Of a DNA stretch of 64,000 nt, positions 52,184-61,374 are shown one piece after another (the first letter of the stretch is position 1; every line of letters begins with the position of its first letter). A program made the translations under genes and the position numbers. Under the pieces are notes generated by a model. It did not search any database. It had not been told where the DNA came from and was given only the letters and a program-made list of their open reading frames with translations. The DNA is from Marinisporobacter sp. (GTDB lineage: Bacteria; Bacillota; Clostridia; Peptostreptococcales; Thermotaleaceae): positions 24,028-88,027 of the forward strand of contig JAOARP010000035.1 of assembly GCA_025210525.1 (NCBI GenBank), written 5' to 3'.

Positions 52184-53713
52184 ATGAAAGCAATAGATTT
52201 GTTGCTTTATGGTGGAAGGATTATTACAATGGATCAAGATCATTCTTTGAAAAGCTGGGTAGCTATTCGAGATGGAAAAATTGTAGATATTGGTATAGAT
52301 GATGGACATGAAAAATATTTAAAAAATGTAGTAGATGCAATATTCTTAAATGGAAAGACTGTAATTCCAGGTTTTTATGATAGTCATGTGCATCTCGTAC
52401 AGACAGGCTTAAATACACTAGGAATTGATTTAAGTAAGGCAGAAACTATAAAAGATGTACTAGATCTTATAAAGAAAAAATCAGAGGTTACACCAGAAGG
52501 CGAATTGGTCTGTGCAGTTCAGTTTGATGAATCCAAGGTTCGTGAAAAGAGAATGCCAACAAGATATGAGTTAGATGAATGTGCACCAAACAATCCTGTT
52601 TGGATTAATCGCATTGAATATCATACAAGTATTATCAATTCAATGGCATTTAACATACTAAAAATACCATTTTATATAGAAGGAATCCAAAGAAATGAAA
52701 AAAACCTTCCCAATGGATGCTTAACTGGGAAAGCAAGTGCTTTAGTGAGAAATAGGATATTAGATAGCTTTTCAGAGAAAAAAAGGTTAGAAGTGATTAA
52801 TAAATCTATCCAAATGGCTATTGAACAAGGAATAACATCTTTAAATGCTATGGAGGGAGGATTTTCCTTTCATAATAAAGATGCAGAAATCGTATTTAAA
52901 AATAAAAATACATTCCCTATTGATGTGGCTATGTTTTATCAAACTGTAAATGTGCAGAAGGTTTTAGATAGTGGACTAAAGCGTATTGGGGGAGGGATTT
53001 TCCTAGATGGCACATTAGGATCAAGGACTGCGGCTATTAGTAAAAGCTATGAGGATAATGGGGAGTGCTTTGGAGAATTGTATTATACACAAGAAGAAAT
53101 CGATGAATTTATTTTAAAGGCATCAAAGAAGGATTTACAGATCTCTGTGCATGCTATTGGTAATAGGGCTATTGATCAGATTATAAAATCTTATGAAACT
53201 ATTCAAAAGAAAAAAGGACAGAATCTTACGAGAAATCGTATTGAACATTTTGTTTTTCCAACGGAGGAACAAATTAAAAAATGTGCAGAACTTGGCATTA
53301 TCGTCTCCATGACACCTACCTACCAATATTTTTGGGGTGGAAAAGGTGGAATGTATGAAAAACGATTAGGCAAAAATAGGAGGCAATACACCAATCCTAT
53401 AAAAAGGATTATTGAAAGTGGCATGGTTGTATTAGGAAGTTCAGATAGTGATATTACTCCTATATCTCCAGTTTTGGGAATACATAGTGCTGTGAATTGT
53501 TGTAATGTGGAGGTCTTAGATGCCCTCAAAATGTATACGGTAAATGGAGCTTATGGTGTATTTGAAGAAAATAAAAAAGGAAGCATTGAAATCGGTAAAT
53601 TAGGAGATTTGGTGATTTTAGATGAAAACCCATTAACGGTTGAAAAAGATAAAATAAAAGATATAAAAGTAATGATGACGATCAAAGAAGGAAATATTTT
53701 GCACATAGGATAG
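52184..53713 (+). CDS. YtcJ-like amidohydrolase (amidohydrolase family 3)
   Basis: 509 aa metal-dependent hydrolase. N-terminal beta-sandwich start (LLLYGGRIITMD), metal-binding His68 and His70 (GFYDSHVHL), the DGTLGSRTAA signature near 270, HAIGNRAIDQI with further His, and the terminal GSIEIGKLGDLVILDENP. Family 3 acts on N-formyl, N-acyl or imide/amide bonds; exact substrates are usually unknown. The start at 52184 lies six bases after AAGGAGG; the ATG at 52178 abuts it. It is 10 bases ahead of the regulator gene and has a paralogue just behind that, suggesting one pathway. Confidence 0.88.
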   Translation: MKAIDLLLYGGRIITMDQDHSLKSWVAIRDGKIVDIGIDDGHEKYLKNVVDAIFLNGKTVIPGFYDSHVHLVQTGLNTLGIDLSKAETIKDVLDLIKKKSEVTPEGELVCAVQFDESKVREKRMPTRYELDECAPNNPVWINRIEYHTSIINSMAFNILKIPFYIEGIQRNEKNLPNGCLTGKASALVRNRILDSFSEKKRLEVINKSIQMAIEQGITSLNAMEGGFSFHNKDAEIVFKNKNTFPIDVAMFYQTVNVQKVLDSGLKRIGGGIFLDGTLGSRTAAISKSYEDNGECFGELYYTQEEIDEFILKASKKDLQISVHAIGNRAIDQIIKSYETIQKKKGQNLTRNRIEHFVFPTEEQIKKCAELGIIVSMTPTYQYFWGGKGGMYEKRLGKNRRQYTNPIKRIIESGMVVLGSSDSDITPISPVLGIHSAVNCCNVEVLDALKMYTVNGAYGVFEENKKGSIEIGKLGDLVILDENPLTVEKDKIKDIKVMMTIKEGNILHIG

Positions 53714-53723
53714 AGGTGAGTGG

Positions 53724-55040
53724 ATGGATAAATTAGAAATACATTTGTTAGGTGAAGTGAAGATCTTTTGGAATGAAAAAAATATTACAGAAAATTTAAG
53801 TACTAAAGCAATTGCAATATTATGTGTTTTATCTATCACTCCTGAAAAATCGTGTAGTAGAGACAAATTGATTAGTTATTTTTGGCAGTCAAGCAAGGAC
53901 AATGCTGCAAAGTATAATTTAAGATATACTCTATGGAGTATGAGAAAAATATTAAAAACAAATGAAGAAAATACTGAAAGTATTATTATTAATATAAAAG
54001 ATAAATGTAAAATTAATTCTAAGGTAGAAGTAATTACAGATGTTTATGAAGTGAATCATGTATTAGAATTTTTAAATGAGGAAAATAAAGAGAAATATAT
54101 TGAAAAATTAGAGTGGGCAAGAAAAATCCTTAGTGGTGAGTTCATGGAGAGGGTATTTTTTAAAAGTTGTCATGAATTTAATGACTGGATTTTTTATATG
54201 AGAGAAAAATTTCAACGAGCTTATCTAGATGTACTTCATAAGTTATCTCAAGCCTATAGCATGGGTGAAAATTATTTGAAGAGTATTGAAATACTAGAAG
54301 GAATGTTAAGACTGAATCCACTACAAGAGGAATTATATGTTGAGATTATAGAAGTGTATCTAAAAACGGGTAATCGAAAAGCAGCTCTTTTACAATACGA
54401 AAAGTGCTGTGATATTTTAAGGGATGAATTAAATGTTTCCCCTATGGAAAGTACAAAGAAAATATATAAAAAGATAATAGAGTCTGAAAAGACAAGCTAT
54501 TATATAAAAGAAGTTGAAACAAAGATAACTAGAGATGAACATGTAAGAATATTATTTACAGAAAAAGAAAACTTTGAAAATCTCAAGAAAAAATTTTTTT
54601 GTGAGGAAGAATATTTTTATACGAAATGTTATCCAATTAAAGAAGTAGATTATTACTGGATGAGTGAATTCATAGAAGCTATTATAAATAAAAAAGAAAT
54701 TTGTGCTTTAAATAATATCCCTGAAATGATTCGAGAAAGTTTAAGCATCATTCAAATAGAACTATTTCCCATAAATCATTCATATCAAATGCGGGGAGGT
54801 AGCAGAGAAGGTGAAAGAATAAGGATCTTTTCAGCAATGAATTATTTGTTGAAGACTCTTAATAAAAAGACAATTATATTTATAGAGAATTTTCAATGGA
54901 TAGATGATGTATCCTTTGAATTTTTTAAATACTTTGTATTGAAATGTAAAAATTTCAAAGGACTTTTTGTGTTATCAGGAAATTATAAAGACAAAAGATT
55001 TGAAGAACTAGAAGAATTTATAACTATAGAAAAAATGTAA
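53724..55040 (+). CDS. SARP/BTAD-type transcriptional regulator with degenerate ATPase tail
   Basis: 438 aa. N-terminal winged helix of the SARP kind (LEIHLLGEVKIFWNEKNI, LSTKAIAILCVL, YNLRYTLWSMRKIL; about 1-95), then the all-helical BTAD domain (about 130-250: SIEILEGMLRLNPLQEELYVEIIEVYLKTGNRKAALLQYE). The C-terminal 180 residues keep a Walker B-like IIFIENFQWIDD but no P-loop is seen, so it is a truncated or pseudo-ATPase. Such regulators usually activate neighbouring genes. It lies between two paralogous amidohydrolase genes and most likely controls them. SARP-type regulators are typical of actinomycetes and less usual in clostridia. No strong ribosome site; GAGGTG is near the start. Confidence 0.85.
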   Translation: MDKLEIHLLGEVKIFWNEKNITENLSTKAIAILCVLSITPEKSCSRDKLISYFWQSSKDNAAKYNLRYTLWSMRKILKTNEENTESIIINIKDKCKINSKVEVITDVYEVNHVLEFLNEENKEKYIEKLEWARKILSGEFMERVFFKSCHEFNDWIFYMREKFQRAYLDVLHKLSQAYSMGENYLKSIEILEGMLRLNPLQEELYVEIIEVYLKTGNRKAALLQYEKCCDILRDELNVSPMESTKKIYKKIIESEKTSYYIKEVETKITRDEHVRILFTEKENFENLKKKFFCEEEYFYTKCYPIKEVDYYWMSEFIEAIINKKEICALNNIPEMIRESLSIIQIELFPINHSYQMRGGSREGERIRIFSAMNYLLKTLNKKTIIFIENFQWIDDVSFEFFKYFVLKCKNFKGLFVLSGNYKDKRFEELEEFITIEKM

Positions 55041-55059
55041 AAAGGTTAAAGGGGGAAGA

Positions 55060-56682
55060 ATGATGGGCAAAGTTTTTGATAAAGTATTTGCAAATGGTAG
55101 ATTTATGAGAAGCAAAGGGAAAAAGAAGATAGACTTTGTTGCAGTAAAAAATGGGAAAATTGTAAAATATGGTAGATCTGAGGAAATAAATAATTATGAA
55201 GATGACTATGAAGTGATTGATTTAAAAGGAAAATATATTTATCCAGGATTTACAGATGCACATATGCATTTAGTTGCCTATAGTCAAAAGAAGTTGTATG
55301 AAGTGGCACTTGATAATGTTTATTCTAGAGCAGAATTAGTAAAAAAGGTAAAAGCATTTATAAAGGAAAAAAATATAAAACCTGGAGATTGGGTAGCTGG
55401 AGCAGGGTGGAATCAGGATCAGTTTGAGGACAAGGTATTTCCAGATCGTTATTTATTAGATCAAATATCAACACAGCATCCAATTCATTTGACTAGAACT
55501 TGCTATCATATATGTGTTGTCAATAGTAAGGCACTTGATTTAGCAAGAATTGATGAAAATACAGCATCACCTGACGGAGGTAAAATAGATCAGGATAAAG
55601 ACCATATACCTACAGGTATTTTACGTGAAAATGCTATGGATTTGGTTACAAGTATTTTACCAGGAATTAAAGATAAAAATAAAATGAAAGAGTTGATTAT
55701 TAAAGGTTGTAAAGATTTAGCAAAGGTAGGAATTACTACAGTACATACAGATGATTTTCCCTTTGTGGAAGACAAAAAAACTTTATGGGAGGTATTTAAA
55801 GAACTAGCCAATAATAATGAACTTCCCATAAGAGTTGTTTTACAATTAAGGGCAGCAAAGAAAGAGGATATTTATAATTACCAAAAGATGGGGTTAAAAT
55901 CTTGGGATAAAATAAATAATTTGGTAGTGGGACCTATCAAGGTGATTACAGATGGCTCATTAGGATCAAGAACTGCAGCATTAGAGGAATCTTATGAAGA
56001 TGATCAAGGAAATAAGGGATTAATGCTTATGAGTGAAGAAAGATTAGAAAAATTAGTGCATGAAAGCTTTAATCATGATTTCGATATTTGTATGCATGCT
56101 ATTGGAGATAGGAGTATGAGGGCTATATTAGCATCTTATGAAAAACATTATGATCTATATAGGAAAAAAGGCTTCAGACCTTCTATTATTCACTGTCAGA
56201 TTGGAAATATAGACATATTAAATCGATTTAAGAAATTAGATATTATTGCAAACATCCAGCCTATATTTTTAAATACAGATTGGAAAATTGCAGAAAGTAG
56301 AATAGGTAAAGAAAGACTTAAATATAGCTATTGTTGGAAAACATATATGGATATGGGAATTTTATGTGTTGGTAGTTCCGATGCACCTATAGAAAGTTTC
56401 AATCCTCTTTATGGAATTTATACAGCTGTAACAAGAAAGGATTTAGAGGGAAAACCTAAGAATGGATGGGTACAAGAAGAAAGTTTAAACATTAATAGGG
56501 CAATAGATTTATTTACAATAAATGCAGCCTATCTTTCTCATGAGGAAAAAGAAAAAGGAAGTATTCAAGTAGGAAAATATGCAGATTTTGTAATATTATC
56601 AGATGACTTATTGAGAGTGGATGAAGAGTGTATAAAAGATATTCTTGTTGAAAATACCATTGTAGGTGGAAATATACTATAA
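55060..56682 (+). CDS. YtcJ-like amidohydrolase, second copy
   Basis: 540 aa paralogue of the gene at 52184. Same motif positions: His68 and His70 (GFTDAHMHL), then DGSLGSRTAALEESYEDD near 300, CMHAIGDRSM, GSSDAPIESFNPLYGIYTAV and terminal GSIQVGKYADFVILSDD. The larger size comes from middle-domain insertions. AAGGGGGAAG precedes ATG 55060; ATG 55063 is equally possible. It lies 19 bases behind the regulator and 19 bases before the M20 peptidase, so these belong to one operon. The substrate is unknown; hydrolysis of an amide or imide and of its product by the second copy is one reading. Confidence 0.87.
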   Translation: MMGKVFDKVFANGRFMRSKGKKKIDFVAVKNGKIVKYGRSEEINNYEDDYEVIDLKGKYIYPGFTDAHMHLVAYSQKKLYEVALDNVYSRAELVKKVKAFIKEKNIKPGDWVAGAGWNQDQFEDKVFPDRYLLDQISTQHPIHLTRTCYHICVVNSKALDLARIDENTASPDGGKIDQDKDHIPTGILRENAMDLVTSILPGIKDKNKMKELIIKGCKDLAKVGITTVHTDDFPFVEDKKTLWEVFKELANNNELPIRVVLQLRAAKKEDIYNYQKMGLKSWDKINNLVVGPIKVITDGSLGSRTAALEESYEDDQGNKGLMLMSEERLEKLVHESFNHDFDICMHAIGDRSMRAILASYEKHYDLYRKKGFRPSIIHCQIGNIDILNRFKKLDIIANIQPIFLNTDWKIAESRIGKERLKYSYCWKTYMDMGILCVGSSDAPIESFNPLYGIYTAVTRKDLEGKPKNGWVQEESLNINRAIDLFTINAAYLSHEEKEKGSIQVGKYADFVILSDDLLRVDEECIKDILVENTIVGGNIL

Positions 56683-56701
56683 ATACGAAAGAAGGGATTG
56701 T

Positions 56702-57907
56702 ATGAAAGAACACATAGAAAAATATATCAATGAAGAAAGAATTGTAAACTTATTAGTTGATCTTATTGAAATTCATAGTCCCTATTTTCATGAGGATAAA
56801 ATTATAGATTATGTCCATGAGTGGCTTTTGAAAAATGATTTATCTCCTAAAATCCACAAGTATCATGAAAAGGAAATTACAAATTTTAAAGGGCAAAATG
56901 TTATTGGTCGCTTGAAAGGGAATAAAGAAGGGATTAAAATTTTATTAAATGCCCATTTAGATACGGTGAACATATGTAAAGGCTGGCAGGGTGATCCACT
57001 AAAAGCTGAAATTGATGGAGATAAACTATATGGATTGGGAGCTTTGGATATGAAATCTGGAGTAGCTGCTTTGATGATTGCCATAGATGCCTTTTATCGA
57101 TTGAATCCAAAGTTTAGTGGAGAGATTGTATATACATTTGTCTCAGATGAAGAAGGACCCTATGGACTTGGAACAGAAGCATTGCTACAAGAAGATTGGT
57201 GTAATAATATAGATTTAGCACTTATACCTGAACCAAGTAGTGGATTTACAAAAGAAAAATTCCCATGCCTTTGTTTAGGGGCAAGAGGTGGATGGAATTA
57301 CACAGTTAGTTTTAAAGGTAAAGCTGCTCATGCAGCAAACCCAGAAGAGGGAATTAGTGCAATTGTTGATGCTTCTAAGGTAATGGTTGAACTGAAAAAA
57401 ATGCAAATGAAAGAAGATGAAAAACTAGGAAGAGGTTCTTTATGTATAATAGAAGCAAATGGTGGTGGGCAAGCTTGTAGTGTTGCTGATCATGCATCTT
57501 TTACAGTATTTCGACATGTTGTACGTGGAGAGGATAAAACGTACATAGAAAGGGAAGTACAAAATGCAATAGAGAGAGCTAATATTCATTCTGACGTAGA
57601 AATATCTTTTAGAAAGGGACCTTATGAAGGGAATGGCGGATTTGACCCATACATAGTAGAAGAAGATCATCCTTATACGATTACTCTCGATAAATGTATT
57701 GAAAAAGTCACCTGTAAGCCTGTAAAAATTGCTTATTTTTCAAGTATTGGAGATTTTAATACTATTGCAACTAGACTAGATATTCCAACCTTTCTTTTTG
57801 GAGCAGATGGAGAAAATTATCATACCCACGATGAATTTGTATATATTCATAGTGTTGTAGAAACTTCAAAGGTGATTTATGAATTTTTAAAAGAATTATT
57901 AGTATAA
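56702..57907 (+). CDS. M20 family metallopeptidase (ArgE/DapE/YgeY type)
   Basis: 401 aa zinc hydrolase. Zinc-binding and catalytic motifs: LLNAHLDTVN, LYGLGALDMKSGVAAL, FVSDEEGPYGLGTEAL (general base Glu), and C-terminal GADGENYHTHDEFV. The family deacylates amino acids or splits dipeptides; relatives called YgeY lie in purine/selenium catabolic clusters. The start at 56702 has GAAGGG upstream; the open frame begins 36 bases earlier inside the preceding gene. Last gene of the amidohydrolase operon, followed by a terminator. Confidence 0.9.
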   Translation: MKEHIEKYINEERIVNLLVDLIEIHSPYFHEDKIIDYVHEWLLKNDLSPKIHKYHEKEITNFKGQNVIGRLKGNKEGIKILLNAHLDTVNICKGWQGDPLKAEIDGDKLYGLGALDMKSGVAALMIAIDAFYRLNPKFSGEIVYTFVSDEEGPYGLGTEALLQEDWCNNIDLALIPEPSSGFTKEKFPCLCLGARGGWNYTVSFKGKAAHAANPEEGISAIVDASKVMVELKKMQMKEDEKLGRGSLCIIEANGGGQACSVADHASFTVFRHVVRGEDKTYIEREVQNAIERANIHSDVEISFRKGPYEGNGGFDPYIVEEDHPYTITLDKCIEKVTCKPVKIAYFSSIGDFNTIATRLDIPTFLFGADGENYHTHDEFVYIHSVVETSKVIYEFLKELLV

Positions 57908-57911
57908 TAAA

Positions 57912-57945
57912 AGATTCCCTATGCATTTGTATAGGGAATTTTTTA
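57912..57945 (+). terminator. Terminator of the amidohydrolase operon
   Basis: GATTCCCTAT pairs with ATAGGGAATT around a 9-base loop, then TTTTT. Confidence 0.87.
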
Positions 57946-58032
57946 TTAAGGAAAGTTAATTATCTTTTGATATAATAGTAAAGTTTACGTAGATCGGAGT
58001 GTATTTCCTCCTATTTCTACAGGGATTTACAA

Positions 58033-58395
58033 TTATCCAAAGGATTGGATTATGATTGAAAACATGAGTATGATCATCAAGATAAAATATGGAATTAACT
58101 GACCTGTTTTTTTAGTGTGTTGAGAATGTCTAAATGCAATGAAAATTTGTGTAGGGAAAAAGGTAGTAGAACAAATTATTTTAGCAATTTGATGATATGG
58201 AAAGATTGTTGAAAAAGTAAAAAATACAAATATAATTGAAATAATCAGTGGAAATATATTTATAATTGTGTTGTGCGTAATATAAAAACTATATTCTTCA
58301 CGTTGATAATTATCCTTTTTAGCTAAATAAAGTATTCGAAGATTAATACATATGAAAAATAGAGCAAATATTATAAGTGATATGAAATCTTTCAT
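58033..58395 (-). CDS. Hypothetical membrane protein
   Basis: 120 aa with three to four hydrophobic stretches (about 4-24, 44-66, 72-90, 101-118), not a family I recognise. It is preceded on the minus strand by a weak AGAAAG-type site. It follows the small 56-aa gene on the same strand, but a terminator separates them. Confidence 0.5.
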   Translation of the reverse strand: MKDFISLIIFALFFICINLRILYLAKKDNYQREEYSFYITHNTIINIFPLIISIIFVFFTFSTIFPYHQIAKIICSTTFFPTQIFIAFRHSQHTKKTGQLIPYFILMIILMFSIIIQSFG

Positions 58396-58500
58396 GTAGT
58401 AAACCTACTTTCTAAAACTAAAATGTATTTATAGTATACTACACATATTCGAAACTTACTATATAAGGTAAATTTGTTAAATATAATCTTTTGTAATAAC

Positions 58501-58552
58501 AAAAAAATGAGAACACAATATAGTTATTTTGTTTCACAATATTATGTTCTCA
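58501..58552 (-). terminator. Minus-strand terminator
   Basis: On the minus strand TGAGAACATAATA pairs with TATTGTGTTCTCA around a loop of about 19 bases, followed by seven T. It ends the 56-aa gene just upstream of it. Confidence 0.78.
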
Positions 58553-58560
58553 ATATAACA

Positions 58561-58731
58561 CTATTTATTATGATTTTCTGATACTTTATTTTTATAATAC
58601 AATGAACTTGGATCATTATCGGCTATGATAGATGGATCTATTAGAGCCATATGTGTATTAGGGTTAAACTGAAAACAATAAGGTACATATGCTTTTTTTA
58701 GATTTCTTTTTTGGTGAATATTTTTAGGCAT
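58561..58731 (-). CDS. Small unknown protein, 56 aa
   Basis: A 56-codon frame with a strong AAAGGAGA seven bases before ATG and its own terminator eight bases after the stop. The basic N-terminus (MPKNIHQKRNLKKAY) leads to a neutral/acidic segment (FNPNTHMALIDPSIIADNDP) and a polar tail; one cysteine, no signal peptide or membrane segment. Not a family I recognise. A hairpin with a T run lies upstream in the presumed leader (58824-58892). Ribosome site plus terminator support a real gene; no function can be stated. Confidence 0.62.
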   Translation of the reverse strand: MPKNIHQKRNLKKAYVPYCFQFNPNTHMALIDPSIIADNDPSSLYYKNKVSENHNK

Positions 58732-58823
58732 ATTAAAATCTCCTTTCTTTATAGTCTATTATTAATTTAACCAATTTAGGGAGATATAAAAATAATTATC
58801 TATTTTGCCTTAGAAATAAAAAG

Positions 58824-58892
58824 ATCGAGAATATAATGATAACCGTTTGGTGCTAAAGGGGGACTAAAACACCAGATTATCATATTCTCGAT
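58824..58892 (-). promoter_or_regulatory. Long imperfect inverted repeat, leader terminator candidate
   Basis: ATCGAGAATATAATGATAA...GGTG (left) pairs with CACC...TTATCATATTCTCGAT (right) around an apical loop with AAAGGGGGACTAAAA. Read on the minus strand it is followed by CTTTTTATTT, so it can act as a terminator or attenuator ahead of the 56-aa gene. The loop is unusually G-rich for this region. No other gene is seen in 58732-59020. Confidence 0.5.
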
Positions 58893-59020
58893 ATAAAGAG
58901 TATTACCTAAAAACTAAAGAAGTATACATAAAGAATAGAATAATAAGAGGATGTTAAAGAAATATGGATTATTGTCTTATGAATGGGTTGTTTATATACT
59001 GAAAAAATGAATATCCATAT

Positions 59021-59060
59021 AAAAAAGCTTGAGTTGTAAAATCAACTCAAGCTTTTTTTA
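59021..59060. terminator. Bidirectional terminator
   Basis: AAAAAAGCTTGAGTTG pairs perfectly with CAACTCAAGCTTTTTT around a 6-base loop. It ends the minus-strand oxidoreductase gene. Confidence 0.9.
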
Positions 59061-59068
59061 TATAAAAT

Positions 59069-60247
59069 TTATTTATACTCAACCCATTTAGAACCGTTAT
59101 CAGCAGATTCAACGCAATTTTCAAGAAGTCTAACTCCTTCAATACCTGCTTCGATTCCAGGGAACCAAAGATTCTCAAGCGTTTCTTTATCTCCTTTATT
59201 CATAGCATCCATTGCTAATGCATAACGATGATATAGATTTGCCCAAGATTCAAATAAACCTTCAGCATGTCCACAACCAATACGGTTAGCACTAATTGCT
59301 GGATCTTCGTTGTAAAGGTATCCATGTCCACGATCTAAAAGACGCTTTGGCTCACCTTGTACTTCATAAACAAGTTGATTTGGATGCTCATCCCACCATT
59401 CGATAGATGCTTTAGAACCAACTACACGGATTCTTTGCTCATGAATTGCACCAGCGTTTACTGCAGATGCCCAAAGATTTCCTACTGCACCATTGTCAAA
59501 ATGCATTAATACAAAAGCATTATCTTCTAGTGGAGAACGGCTTTCGATGAAACTTTGACGTGTACACATAAGTTCTTTGATTTTTAGATTAGGAACCATT
59601 ACCTCAGCAAGATAGAATGCATGTGTACCAATATCACCAAGTACATAAGTAGGACCTGATACTTCAGGGCTTACACGCCATTTTGCACCAGGATCATTTG
59701 CTTCTACTTCAGTAGAATGCCATCCATGAGCAAATTGCATGTTGATGATTCTGATTTCTCCAAGATCACCATTTTCAATCATTTTACGCGCTTGGTGTAC
59801 CATTTGATATCCAGAGTATCCATAAGTTACACCAATAACTCTATTTTTCTCATTAGCAAGTGCTTTTAGTTCTTCTGCTTCTGCTACAGTGAAGCAAAGT
59901 GGCTTTTCACAGATTACATGAAGACCAGCTTCTAAAGCTGCTTTACACATTTCATAGTGGAATTTATTTGGTGTAGCGATTGAAACTGCTTGAATACCAT
60001 CTTCACGCTTTGCTTCTTCTTCAAACATTACTTTGTAATCTGAATAGCAACGAGCAGGGTCAACTCCTAGATTTTTACCAAAATCAACACAACGCTCTGG
60101 ATTAATATCAAATGCTCCAGCAACTAATTGGAATAAGTTATCGCGAGCAGCAGCAGCACGATGAATATATCCTATTTGGCTTCCACGGCCACCGCCAATC
60201 ATTGCCCATCTAATAGGTTGTTCAAATCTTCTTTCTTCGTTAAACAT
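59069..60247 (-). CDS. Gfo/Idh/MocA family oxidoreductase
   Basis: 392 aa. NAD(P)-binding GGGRGSQIG near residues 18-26, the family EKPLCFTVAEAEELK (about 114-128) with the conserved EKP lysine, and a C-terminal substrate domain with GDIGTHAFYLAEV (Asp and His of the active site). Members oxidise sugars and cyclitols such as myo- or scyllo-inositol. It is paired on the same strand with an IolE-like gene and lies divergent from a sugar ABC importer, so catabolism of an imported sugar or cyclitol is likely. AGGAGGT precedes the ATG on the minus strand. Confidence 0.9.
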   Translation of the reverse strand: MFNEERRFEQPIRWAMIGGGRGSQIGYIHRAAAARDNLFQLVAGAFDINPERCVDFGKNLGVDPARCYSDYKVMFEEEAKREDGIQAVSIATPNKFHYEMCKAALEAGLHVICEKPLCFTVAEAEELKALANEKNRVIGVTYGYSGYQMVHQARKMIENGDLGEIRIINMQFAHGWHSTEVEANDPGAKWRVSPEVSGPTYVLGDIGTHAFYLAEVMVPNLKIKELMCTRQSFIESRSPLEDNAFVLMHFDNGAVGNLWASAVNAGAIHEQRIRVVGSKASIEWWDEHPNQLVYEVQGEPKRLLDRGHGYLYNEDPAISANRIGCGHAEGLFESWANLYHRYALAMDAMNKGDKETLENLWFPGIEAGIEGVRLLENCVESADNGSKWVEYK

Positions 60248-60338
60248 AGAAAATACCTCCTAAAAAATATATTTGATTTATTTAATGAAATTCTCTATAT
60301 GGAGAATATGATACACAAAATGATTTTACTCTATTCAT

Positions 60339-61262
60339 TTAATAGCCTAAGTTTGATAAAAACTTTCTACTTTCACTTATATCTGCAAGGCTACCATCTG
60401 CATCTCTTGGATCTCTTTCTTGTTCAATAGTAATCCATCCTTTATAACCTATTTCATTAAGAGCTTTGTAGATGGACTCATAGTCAATAATTCCTTTTCC
60501 AATAGGACACATGACTTTTTCTGCACAAGCTTCAAAGAAACCAATTTGGCGTTTGATTACATCTTCATAAACTGATTGGTTGATATCTTTAAAATGAACA
60601 TAATCTAAACGATCTGCATATTTTTTTAACCATTCTACTGGGTCCATACAAGCATAATATAGGTGTCCTGTGTCTAAACAAAGTCCAGCTATATCAGAAG
60701 GAATATCATTTAAAAACTGAATCGTTTCATCAGCGTATTCTATGTAGCCTCCTGCATGTGGATGAACTACCGAACGAATACCATATTGTTCTGATGTAAT
60801 CTTTGCAATCTCACGAATATGTTTCATCATTTGATTCCATTCATTTGTAGACAATCTAGGTGCTTTATCAGGATGTCCTGCAAAAGGACTGCGTACCTTA
60901 TTTACCTGATCAATGATTACAAGGTAAGGTGTAGGGTATCGCTGACCTACTACTTGTGATGCTTTTGGAAGTTTTGATATTAGTTCACAGGTAATATGGG
61001 TTTTAGAAACCAGTTTTTCAAAATTCTCAGGAGAAACTAAATCATCATATAGAGTTCCTGCAACAATCTGCAAATCTCTTTGTGATAAAGCATCTTGAAG
61101 TATGCCAATATCCTGTGGTAAATAGCCAAAAGGACCAAGTTCTAAACCTTTATAACCTGCCTTAGAGGCTTCATCTAAAACTTTTTGCCAAGGTGGATTA
61201 TGGGGATTAGTTGCATCCTCAATTCCCCAGCAACAAGGTGCACTTGCTATTTTAAAACTCAT
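60339..61262 (-). CDS. IolE-like TIM-barrel isomerase/dehydratase
   Basis: 307 aa sugar phosphate isomerase/epimerase superfamily enzyme. N-terminal ASAPCCWGIEDATNPHNPPW and LELGPFGYLP resemble inosose dehydratase IolE; metal-site candidates are in VVHPHAGGYIE, CLDTGHLYYACMDP, VHFKDI and TIEQERDP. Likely converts the keto product of the following oxidoreductase, but sugar-keto isomerase activity is equally possible. The start at 61262 has AAAGGAGAGG upstream on the minus strand; an ATG 18 bases earlier lies before it. First gene of the two-gene minus operon. Confidence 0.85.
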   Translation of the reverse strand: MSFKIASAPCCWGIEDATNPHNPPWQKVLDEASKAGYKGLELGPFGYLPQDIGILQDALSQRDLQIVAGTLYDDLVSPENFEKLVSKTHITCELISKLPKASQVVGQRYPTPYLVIIDQVNKVRSPFAGHPDKAPRLSTNEWNQMMKHIREIAKITSEQYGIRSVVHPHAGGYIEYADETIQFLNDIPSDIAGLCLDTGHLYYACMDPVEWLKKYADRLDYVHFKDINQSVYEDVIKRQIGFFEACAEKVMCPIGKGIIDYESIYKALNEIGYKGWITIEQERDPRDADGSLADISESRKFLSNLGY

Positions 61263-61360
61263 AACATCCTCTCCTTTCATAGAAAAGTTAACTGACTTTT
61301 AATTTACGAGTATTTTTTAACCCTCTTTTCTGATGTGAGAAGATGAATATGTTTTATTTT

Positions 61361-61374
61361 TGAAAACATTTTCA
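61361..61374. promoter_or_regulatory. cre-like / LacI-type operator
   Basis: TGAAAACATTTTCA is a near-perfect palindrome close to the catabolite response element (TGAAARCGYTTNCA; CA replaces the central CG). It lies about 100 bases upstream of the minus-strand isomerase gene, in the region between the divergent sugar operons. Confidence 0.5.
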
